From: DASRAJ01 sp039920305
GTDB lineage: Bacteria; Bacteroidota; Bacteroidia; Chitinophagales; UBA10324
NCBI GenBank assembly: GCA_039920305.1
Contig: JBDSEA010000019.1
Span: 1-5,569, forward strand
DNA length: 5,569 nt
Direction: 5' to 3'
The notes beneath the pieces were generated by a model that made no database searches, had not been told where the DNA came from, and saw only the letters and a list, made by a program, of their open reading frames with translations. A program made the position numbers and the translations under genes. Of the stretch, positions 1 to 5,569 are shown one piece after another (within the stretch, counting starts at the first letter, position 1; each line of letters opens with the position of its first letter).

Positions 1-114
1 GACTGAACATTTTTTTCCTATATCATTCAGCATGATTACACGGAATTGATCACTTTGTTCACTGGTAGAAATTAAAATTTCATTTGTAAAGGGTATCGGA
101 AAGATAAATACATC
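1..114 (-). other. Start of T9SS type A C-terminal sorting domain
   Basis: Residues 597-634 of the minus-strand protein read as the first half of a Por-secretion tail. They contain a short hydrophobic strand (VFIFPIP, 598-604), a second strand (EILIS, 608-612), a third (FRVIML, 620-625) and the D-x-G-K turn (627-630). Known tails usually carry P-N-P at the first site; here it is P-I-P (602-604). In the family this domain directs export across the outer membrane and is then removed or used for anchoring by the PorU sortase. The last strands lie beyond the window, so the assignment rests on spacing and strand pattern. Confidence 0.75.
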
Positions 115-1902
115 AGAAGCCGGAGAAAGTGATTCAATGCCAGTGCATATTTCCACATAGATATCTCTCGTTATTCCTGCCATGCAGCCGTTCGGATCCG
201 TATAAGAATAATAAAGTGTATGTGATCCGGTATCTGCCACAAAAGGATCAAAAGTGTTATTGGATACACCGTCACCGGAGAATACGCCTCCTGCAGGATT
301 GCCTGTTAATGTTAAAGGAGATGCATCCAGGCACATGGTATCATCCGGAATATAAAAATAAACTTTCGGAGGAAGGTAAACAACAACAGTGGCGAAAATG
401 GTGTCACTGCAACCTGCCCCGGATATTGATACCCAATAGGAAGTAGTTGTTTCAGGAAATACGGTAATGGATTGGGTTATATCGCCGTTGCTCCAATGAT
501 AACTTGCCCCTGTAGAAGCAGTAAGTATCGTAGTATCACCCAGGCAGATTCCCGTATCTCCAGATATTTGCGCAGATAGTCCTGAGATCACCACAATGGT
601 ATCAGTGAAGTTACCGCATGCGGGCGATAAAGCCTGAACCCAGTACGTTCCTGGTGCTGTTATTGTAAAAAAAGAATCAGTTGAGCCGTCCTGCCATAAA
701 AACGACATATCACATGAGGATGTCAGGTTGATCGAATAGTCAGAGCACAGGCTTGTATCATTTCCTAAAGAGACTACAAATTGATTTGAAGGGATGATGC
801 ATTCTGAAGGCAGGCCTAATTCACTATTTGACGATACGGATAAAGTCAATCCCTGGTCCACGTATTCGCAATCAATTCCGATGCTATCAGGATAGGTAAT
901 AACTCCAAGATAGCCGGATGTGTTTTTAGCCATATAAATTTTCCCATCCGGTGCCAGTCGCAAGGCACCATAATAATAATCTACCGGAATTGATGCATCG
1001 GATGAAAGCAATGTAAAGTTGCTATCACTCAGGTTAATTTGATACAAATTCGCTTCAATACCACCAAAGCCCGCTTGGGTCACGTAGAGGAATTTTTCAT
1101 TTGGTGAAAATTGCATACCATACCAGATCGGGCTCGCATTCGAGGTAATAACAGGACCATAATTTACAGGATTCGAAATTTCCCCGGTAGCAGCGTCAAA
1201 GTCTGTGACCTCACAAATATTTACCCAGAAGGTTCCGGCGGCAATTTTGGTCCCGGATTTATTTGCAATGAGATATCCGGACTGGCAGGTAGAAGAAAAG
1301 GAGGAACCGGTGTTGTAATTCGTGGGGGCTGCACCGATGCCTGCCGTAGTAATTTGATAAACCTTGTAGTGATTATTACTTAATTCGTGGGTGATTAGCC
1401 AGTAATCTGAACCATTAGCATTAGGAATTAAACAAATTTTTTCACTGCAATTGCTTTGCAGAAGTAATGCCTTTGAGCCAGCCACAACATCTCCATTACC
1501 ACCATTGAGGCAAATATCAATGATGGAATAATAAAAATTGCCAGACTGATTGTGATCCTGCGTAGTGAAGAGATAGTATTTTGAACAGTTTCCCGGCATT
1601 TGTAAAACAATTGTGGTTGTAGATGAAACTCCGCCACCTAAACCTGTACCGTTAGGCATTAACTGATTATTTTTATCCCAGATTGAAAGTCCATCTGAAT
1701 AGAATAATAAGTTCCCATTCACATCACTTACAGCAGCACATCCCTCAAGAGCATTGATATTTGAATTGTAAAATGCGGTAACACCTGAATTAAAATCAAT
1801 ACCCGCGTGCTTACCGAATATCCACTGATTATTTTGCTGGGAAAATACTGGATGCCCCAAATAAAGCATGGCTACAATAGCAGTTACGAGGGAATTTTTC
1901 AT
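1..1902 (-). CDS. Secreted multidomain protein with propeller-like N-terminus, Ig-like modules and T9SS sorting tail (C-terminus cut by window edge)
   Basis: The minus-strand frame is open from the ATG at 1902-1900 to the window edge, giving 634 residues with no stop. Residues 1-21 form a Sec signal peptide (Lys2, hydrophobic core, probable cleavage in VFS-QQ). Residues 22 to about 365 match a Bacteroidota pattern: QWIFG near 26-30, an EGCAAVSDVNGNLLFYSDG stretch at 53-71, then MQFSPNEKFLYVT (263-275) and LAPDGKIYMAK (316-326). These last two are repeated blade-like motifs, so a beta-propeller is likely. Three Ig-like modules follow at about 376-439, 444-509 and 513-586, the first two with a Cys near the start and a central Trp. 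From residue 597 a T9SS type A sorting domain begins. About 35-40 residues and the stop are probably missing, judging from the usual length of that domain. The start is chosen because the signal peptide follows directly; no Shine-Dalgarno sequence is present, as is usual in this phylum. The product is expected at the cell surface or outside; its ligand is unknown. Family placement is from memory of similar proteins, not a search. Confidence 0.88.
   Translation of the reverse strand, partial: MKNSLVTAIVAMLYLGHPVFSQQNNQWIFGKHAGIDFNSGVTAFYNSNINALEGCAAVSDVNGNLLFYSDGLSIWDKNNQLMPNGTGLGGGVSSTTTIVLQMPGNCSKYYLFTTQDHNQSGNFYYSIIDICLNGGNGDVVAGSKALLLQSNCSEKICLIPNANGSDYWLITHELSNNHYKVYQITTAGIGAAPTNYNTGSSFSSTCQSGYLIANKSGTKIAAGTFWVNICEVTDFDAATGEISNPVNYGPVITSNASPIWYGMQFSPNEKFLYVTQAGFGGIEANLYQINLSDSNFTLLSSDASIPVDYYYGALRLAPDGKIYMAKNTSGYLGVITYPDSIGIDCEYVDQGLTLSVSSNSELGLPSECIIPSNQFVVSLGNDTSLCSDYSINLTSSCDMSFLWQDGSTDSFFTITAPGTYWVQALSPACGNFTDTIVVISGLSAQISGDTGICLGDTTILTASTGASYHWSNGDITQSITVFPETTTSYWVSISGAGCSDTIFATVVVYLPPKVYFYIPDDTMCLDASPLTLTGNPAGGVFSGDGVSNNTFDPFVADTGSHTLYYSYTDPNGCMAGITRDIYVEICTGIESLSPASDVFIFPIPFTNEILISTSEQSDQFRVIMLNDIGKKCSV
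376..777 (-). repeat. Two diverged Ig-like modules in the minus-strand protein
   Basis: Residues 376-439 and 444-509 of the minus-strand protein align with each other. Each has a G-D/N-D-T-x-L/I-C opening (Cys386, Cys453), a central aromatic-x-W strand followed by D/N-G (LWQDG and HWSNG), a T/S-Y-W-V strand, a second Cys before the last strand, and a closing T-I-V-V or T-V-V-V strand. The Cys pair in each module probably forms a disulfide in the oxidising extracytoplasmic space. The following module (513-586) is of a different type, with GGVFSGDGVS and a TDPNGC ending, so it is left out of this pair. Confidence 0.7.
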
Positions 1903-2037
1903 TGGGAGGAATTTGTTTCAAAATTAAACTTTAAATCAGGCAGGGTAAGAATGCTGTCTTCCCGGTTTTTCTTGCCTCCCACTATATCCTTTCAAGGATC
2001 TCCATCGTTAAATCAACAATAAATATCTTGCGACCCG
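1903..2037. other. Divergent intergenic spacer with a 14-bp palindrome
   Basis: This 135-bp spacer separates the divergently transcribed secreted-protein and flippase genes and must hold both promoters if each has its own. Besides the -7-like octamer on the minus strand, it contains a perfect inverted repeat at 1986-1999: ATCCTT and AAGGAT separated by TC. It could be a small operator or a weak hairpin; it is too short to assign. I found no convincing TAnnTTTG element for the flippase on the plus strand. The nearest resemblance is TATCTTG at about 2025-2031, which lacks one T. Confidence 0.4.
1919..1926 (-). promoter_or_regulatory. Possible Bacteroidota -7 promoter element for the minus-strand gene
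   Basis: On the minus strand the octamer TAATTTTG fits the Bacteroidota sigma-factor -7 consensus TAnnTTTG exactly. It lies 16 bases upstream of the ATG at 1902, so transcription would begin only about 10 bases before the start codon. No good TTTG-type -33 element is found at the expected distance; the nearest is a weak TTC about 22 bases upstream. A match to a consensus this degenerate can occur by chance in AT-rich DNA. Confidence 0.35.
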
Positions 2038-3534
2038 ATGGGAATTCTTCGCCGGCAAAGCATTAAATCCTCGATAGCTACCTATATCGGCATTGGCATT
2101 GGTTACGTGAATTTAATTCTGCTGTTTCCAAAGTTTCTTTTACCTGATCAGCTTGGGTTAACCCGTGTGATGATTTCTATGGCAGCCATTTTTTCTCAGC
2201 TGGCATTGATAGGAACTCCTTATGCGCTTGTGCGGTTTTTTCCGTATCTCAAAAACAAGGAGCAGCATCATTATGGTTTTCCTGCACTCATGCTTCGCAT
2301 TGCATTGATTGGATTTGCGGTGGTGAGCACGGTATTCCTGATTTTTCAAAATGAGATTCAAAACATGTTTGAGGAAGGGTCACCGCTGTTCTCACATTAT
2401 TTTCTTTCCATATTTCCTATGGCGCTGTTTATGCTGCTTACGGAGTTCTGTTACAATTATTTCCGTTCACTTTTAAAGCTTCCGGTACCGGTTTTTATAA
2501 AGGAGGTGATGATACGCCTGCTTCAAACTGCAGCGCTTGTATCTTATATTCTTGATGTAGTTGATTTTTATGGCTTTATTATACTCTTCATCGCTACTTA
2601 TTTTTTACAAGTGCTGCTGATGATCGGCTATGTATTTTTTCTGAAAGAATTTTTCTTTTTCTCACGGATAAACCATGAGAAAATTATTTCTTTTCGTCAG
2701 ATACTGCGCTTCAGTTTGTTTGCCTTTGCCTCATCCGGTATCGCAATCTATACAGCGAGCATTGATACCGTTTTGCTGGGAATACTTGCGGACCTGCAGA
2801 GTGTTGCAATTTACAGCGTTGCATTTTTTATTGGAACAGTGATTCAGATTCCGGCACGAAGCATGAACGTGATTGCATCTTCCCTGCTTGCTGATGCCTG
2901 GCGCAGGAATGATCAGAAAAAAATCCAGCAGCTCTATGTTCAGACTTCGCTGAACCAGCTCATTATCGGCGGATTTCTTTTTCTACTGGTATGGGTAAAT
3001 GTGAATCTGCTGCTAAGTTTTCTTCCCGCCATTTATTCAGGAACGAAGTGGGTGATTTTTATCGTGGGGCTGGGAAAGCTTTTCGATATGGCTACCGGAG
3101 TGAATGGTGAAATCATTTCTGTATCCAGGCATGTAAAAGTGAGCTTGATTACGAACCTCTTTCTGATCATCATTACCACACTCGCAAACTATTTACTCAT
3201 ACCTGTTTATGGTGTACACGGCGCGGCTGTGGCAACAGCTATTTCATTACTCGTTTACAATGGAATCCGCATGTTTTTCCTTTTTTACGAGTATCGCCTT
3301 CAGCCCTTCAATGGTAACACCCTGAAGGCCGCCTTGCTCTTACTCTTCTGCTTTGGGTTGTATTATATTCTTCCTGCTGCCAAAAATATCTGGCTTGATG
3401 GGATTTACCGCTCTGCTGTACTCTCTGCAATATTCATTTTTCCGCTTCTAATGCTTAGAATTTCTCCAGAGATAAATGAGGCATATCATCATACTCTTGA
3501 TTTATTTTTACGCAAACGCAGGCAAATTGAATGA
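2038..3534 (+). CDS. Wzx-like polysaccharide / lipid-linked oligosaccharide flippase (MOP superfamily)
   Basis: This is a complete 498-residue integral membrane protein. Members of this superfamily flip undecaprenyl-linked sugar units from the cytoplasmic to the periplasmic face of the inner membrane for O-antigen, capsule or exopolysaccharide assembly. About 14 hydrophobic segments can be drawn, near residues 12-34, 41-62, 82-104, 117-140, 155-177, 178-202, 222-245, 250-272, 306-327, 332-350, 368-388, 393-416, 430-447 and 458-475. The N-terminus MGILRRQSIKSS, the following glycine-rich first helix and the LLPDQLGLTRV loop (35-44) are typical of Bacteroidota homologues. The loop at 390-397 (VYGVHGAA) matches the conserved Y-G-x-x-G-A-A motif of this superfamily in the second half. 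Length is normal and the basic C-terminus (LRKRRQIE) is cytoplasmic by the positive-inside rule. The ATG at 2038 is preferred because homologues begin just this way; there is no Shine-Dalgarno sequence. No glycosyltransferase neighbours are visible, so the substrate cannot be stated. A lipid II flippase (MurJ) role is less likely given the sequence style. Confidence 0.88.
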   Translation: MGILRRQSIKSSIATYIGIGIGYVNLILLFPKFLLPDQLGLTRVMISMAAIFSQLALIGTPYALVRFFPYLKNKEQHHYGFPALMLRIALIGFAVVSTVFLIFQNEIQNMFEEGSPLFSHYFLSIFPMALFMLLTEFCYNYFRSLLKLPVPVFIKEVMIRLLQTAALVSYILDVVDFYGFIILFIATYFLQVLLMIGYVFFLKEFFFFSRINHEKIISFRQILRFSLFAFASSGIAIYTASIDTVLLGILADLQSVAIYSVAFFIGTVIQIPARSMNVIASSLLADAWRRNDQKKIQQLYVQTSLNQLIIGGFLFLLVWVNVNLLLSFLPAIYSGTKWVIFIVGLGKLFDMATGVNGEIISVSRHVKVSLITNLFLIIITTLANYLLIPVYGVHGAAVATAISLLVYNGIRMFFLFYEYRLQPFNGNTLKAALLLLFCFGLYYILPAAKNIWLDGIYRSAVLSAIFIFPLLMLRISPEINEAYHHTLDLFLRKRRQIE

Positions 3535-3549
3535 GGCGTTAATATGCCT
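3534..3549 (+). terminator. Weak hairpin just after the flippase stop codon
   Basis: AGGCGT (3534-3539) and ATGCCT (3544-3549) can form a six-pair stem, one pair being G-T, around a TAAT loop. It begins on the last base of the flippase stop codon. No T-tract follows, so it is not a standard intrinsic terminator. The rest of the 97-bp gap to the next gene shows only one-mismatch resemblances to the -7 consensus (AACGTTTG at 3554-3561, GAATTTTG at 3569-3576). Whether the two plus-strand genes are cotranscribed is therefore open. Confidence 0.18.
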
Positions 3550-3631
3550 GTTGAACGTTTGAAGAAATGAATTTTGCAACTATTGTACTGATCAGTTACT
3601 TTCGGGGTTTCCATTGAAGAAATTAGCCGTC

Positions 3632-5569
3632 ATGAAAAATTTTACAATCAGTGTTCTTTCATTCCTGGTTTTCTCCATTCTTTTTAAATCCTCTTTAGCG
3701 CAGTTAGTAGTAACCAGCAGTATTGATCCTGATCTGTTAGCGCAAAAATTAGTTGGTGGTGGGGTGACTGTTTCTAATGCAACCATCATTACTGTAGGGG
3801 ATGCAGCAGGCTATTTCAGTCAAACCAATACCAACATTGGAATAGATTCAGGAATCTTACTAACTTCCGGATCAGTGAATAATGCGCCCGGGCCTAACAC
3901 ACTTGCAAGCACGACAACCGATAATAACGCAAATGGCGATGCTCAGCTTGATGCTTTGATTGTTCCTTACCTCAGTCAGGATGCCACCATCCTTGAATTT
4001 GATGTCGAGGTATCCGGCGACTCCCTGAAATTTAATTACGTGTTCGCTTCAGAGGAGTACAATGATTTTGTGAACACCGGATTTAATGATGTGTTTGCAT
4101 TTTTTATCAGCGGGCCCGGCATCATAGGCTCTCAAAATATTGCCCTGGTGCCCGGAACTGCTACTCCGGTTACCATCAATAACGTCAACTGCGGAAGCTA
4201 TGGACAGTATTACATCTGCAATGATCCATGGGATCCCTTTGGTGGTGGGTGTAATAATGAATGCCCGCCTAATGCCAATGGCACTACCATCGAATATGAC
4301 GGGTTCACAGTAGTGCTTCAGGCAATTGCTGCAGTTCAGCCTTGTGAGGTCTACCACCTAAAGCTTGCTATTGCAGATGCGGGTGACGGCGCTTATGATT
4401 CGGGAGTTTTCCTTGAGGCTGGATCATTAACCTCTTCAGGCACCAGTGTTCAGGTTGTCACCAGCTATATTGATCCTAATACAAGTGCTCCTGCAATTGT
4501 GGAAGGCTGCTTTGATGGCTCATTCCATTTTGTAATCACCAATGCTCCCATAGATACTTCCTTTATTCATTATACGGTTGGGGGCAGCGCAACCAACGGG
4601 GTTGATTATACGGAGATCCCCGATAGCCTTCAAATCAATCCGGGTGATACCACTGTTGATCTTACCATTCATTCATTGAGTGACGGTATCAGCGAGGGAA
4701 GTGAATCAATCACTCTGTACCTTTTCCTGCCCTGCTCACCCATTCCTTATGATAGCGCTACCATCCTGATCCTTGACACCCTTATTGCACGTGCTGAGCC
4801 GGATACTACCATCTGCATTGGAAACAGCGTGCAGCTTTCAGCCAATGGCGCTGATGGGTGGCTTTGGAACCCTGCAGCAGGGTTGAGCTGCACCGATTGC
4901 CAGAATCCATTGGCTACACCTGTCACTACTACTACCTATACACTCACCATTACTGTGGGCGGTTGCAATGCATCTGATGAGGTAACCATCATTGTTGATA
5001 ATCCGCTGCCTGTGATTGTGGTACCCGATTCTCCCTCTGTATGTCTCGGTGATTCTATCCAGTTAAATGCTTTGAATGCCGGATCATTTTCGTGGAGTCC
5101 CGCAACAGGATTAAGCTGTACCAACTGCGCCAGCCCATTCGCATCACCTGCAGCAACTACTACTTACATTGTGACCGGTAACAATAGTTGTTTTACCTCC
5201 TTTGATACTATAACGGTCACTGTGAATCCGGCTGTAAGCGCGTCAGCTTTTGGGAGCATCACCGTTTGTCCCGGCGATACGGTTCAGTTATCAGCATCAG
5301 GAGGCGAAACCTATTCATGGTCGCCGGAAATTGGGCTGGATGATCCTTTAAGTCAGAATCCGCTTGCTGTGGTTACAGGCAATGTAACCTATACTGTTCT
5401 CGTTTCCAATCAATTTGGCTGTACTGATACTGCCAGCGTTACTGTTGATGTGTTTTTTGTTCCTGACATTACCATCACACCCTATCCTGATACAACCATA
5501 TATCTTGGCAACAGTGTAATGCTGGTGGCTACCGGTGCCTCAACATACAGCTGGTCTCCACCTCTGTAT
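3632..5569 (+). CDS. Large secreted adhesin-like protein: choice-of-anchor L, Calx-beta-like and tandem Ig-like domains (C-terminus cut by window edge)
   Basis: The frame is open from the ATG at 3632 to the window edge, 646 residues without a stop. Residues 1-23 are a Sec signal peptide (MKN, long hydrophobic core, cleavage probably after SLA). Residues about 26-266 are a choice-of-anchor L domain: the opening IDPDLLAQKLVGGGV, the hallmark FASEEYNDF at 138-146, NDVFAFFISGPG after it, and a closing SGVFLEAGSL. It contains a Cys-rich insert (Cys187, 196, 207, 211) plus Cys238. Residues about 274-378 resemble a Calx-beta domain: DYTEIPDSLQINPGD, then a D-G-I-S-E-G-S-E segment that in the family contributes to calcium binding. 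From 389 onward come Ig-like repeats. In this family choice-of-anchor L proteins end in varied anchors; in Bacteroidota this is usually a T9SS type A or gliding-motility-associated (type B) tail, expected past the right edge. The ATG is chosen because it directly precedes the signal peptide; an in-frame TTG at 3614 would add six residues and is less likely. Function is unknown; a surface adhesive or structural role is inferred. Confidence 0.88.
   Translation, partial: MKNFTISVLSFLVFSILFKSSLAQLVVTSSIDPDLLAQKLVGGGVTVSNATIITVGDAAGYFSQTNTNIGIDSGILLTSGSVNNAPGPNTLASTTTDNNANGDAQLDALIVPYLSQDATILEFDVEVSGDSLKFNYVFASEEYNDFVNTGFNDVFAFFISGPGIIGSQNIALVPGTATPVTINNVNCGSYGQYYICNDPWDPFGGGCNNECPPNANGTTIEYDGFTVVLQAIAAVQPCEVYHLKLAIADAGDGAYDSGVFLEAGSLTSSGTSVQVVTSYIDPNTSAPAIVEGCFDGSFHFVITNAPIDTSFIHYTVGGSATNGVDYTEIPDSLQINPGDTTVDLTIHSLSDGISEGSESITLYLFLPCSPIPYDSATILILDTLIARAEPDTTICIGNSVQLSANGADGWLWNPAAGLSCTDCQNPLATPVTTTTYTLTITVGGCNASDEVTIIVDNPLPVIVVPDSPSVCLGDSIQLNALNAGSFSWSPATGLSCTNCASPFASPAATTTYIVTGNNSCFTSFDTITVTVNPAVSASAFGSITVCPGDTVQLSASGGETYSWSPEIGLDDPLSQNPLAVVTGNVTYTVLVSNQFGCTDTASVTVDVFFVPDITITPYPDTTIYLGNSVMLVATGASTYSWSPPLY
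4796..5569 (+). repeat. Tandem Ig-like repeats of about 75 residues (four, last one incomplete)
   Basis: Four repeats lie at residues about 389-456, 457-531, 532-607 and 608-646 of the right-hand protein. The shared pattern is D-T/S-x-x-C-x-G-D/N-S/T-x-Q-L, a W-x-P or W-S-P strand, a G-L-S/D turn, an N/S-P-L/F-A segment, T-Y-T/I-x-x-V, a second Cys, and a closing T-V-T-V-type strand. First cysteines are Cys395, Cys471 and Cys546, a period of 75-76 residues (225-228 bp). Paired second cysteines are Cys445, Cys520 and Cys597. Repeats 1 and 2 carry an extra C-T-x-C (420/423 and 496/499); repeat 3 does not. Repeat 4 has Tyr where the first Cys should be. At DNA level the copies have diverged, so recent duplication is not indicated. 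Confidence 0.8.

Noticed and set aside
129..446. 105-codon plus-strand frame opposite the Ig-like modules of the left gene
   Set aside because: It starts with GTG, its composition is unlike a folded protein, and it lies antisense to a well-supported coding frame.
1428..1637. 69-codon open frame on the minus strand inside the left gene
   Set aside because: It overlaps the signal-bearing, motif-containing frame of the larger gene in another frame and has no recognisable domain.
3567..3617. Small open frame of 16 codons (ATG to TGA) ending 14 bases before the second secreted-protein gene
   Set aside because: It begins MNFATIV and has no coding signature, no ribosome site and no attenuator-like structure. 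An ORF this short is expected by chance.
4049..4357. 102-codon open frame on the minus strand opposite the choice-of-anchor L domain
   Set aside because: The plus-strand frame carries clear family motifs (FASEEYNDF and others), so this antisense frame is a shadow.
1..5569. CRISPR array, tRNA or rRNA genes, insertion sequence ends, phage or toxin-antitoxin genes
   Set aside because: I looked on both strands and saw no direct repeat-spacer pattern, no tRNA-like cloverleaf, no transposase motif and no terminal inverted repeats. Nearly all of the sequence is accounted for by the three coding regions.
376..5569. Ig-like modules of the left and right proteins as inverted DNA repeats able to recombine
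   Set aside because: The protein motifs are similar (for example ICLGDTT and VCLGDSI) but the DNA differs at most third positions, so no long near-identical inverted repeat exists.

Overview
The window looks like chromosomal DNA from a member of the Bacteroidota, probably an environmental or poorly characterised lineage. The evidence is a type IX secretion system (T9SS) C-terminal sorting region on one protein, large secreted proteins built from Ig-like repeats typical of this phylum, a choice-of-anchor L domain, a Wzx-type flippase whose N-terminus resembles Bacteroidota homologues, gene starts without Shine-Dalgarno sequences, and one match to the Bacteroidota -7 promoter consensus (TAnnTTTG). 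The species cannot be named from the sequence.

Layout. Positions 1-1902 (minus strand, C-terminus off the left edge) encode a secreted protein: signal peptide, a probable beta-propeller region, three Ig-like modules and the start of a T9SS type A sorting domain. A 135-bp divergent spacer (1903-2037) follows, holding a possible promoter for the minus-strand gene and a small palindrome. Positions 2038-3534 (plus) encode a complete 498-residue multispanning polysaccharide flippase. After a 97-bp spacer with a weak hairpin, positions 3632-5569 (plus, C-terminus off the right edge) encode a second large secreted protein: signal peptide, choice-of-anchor L domain, Calx-beta-like domain and at least four tandem Ig-like repeats of about 75 residues.

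How they may fit together. Both flanking proteins are predicted to cross the inner membrane by Sec and then the outer membrane by T9SS, ending up on the surface or outside the cell. For the right-hand protein the T9SS step is inferred, because its C-terminus lies outside the window. The flippase would move a lipid-linked glycan across the inner membrane. In some Bacteroidota, T9SS cargo is attached to a lipopolysaccharide, so a link is conceivable, but only proximity supports it. I see no RNA gene, CRISPR array, insertion sequence, phage or defence gene, and nothing that amounts to a clearly undescribed system.
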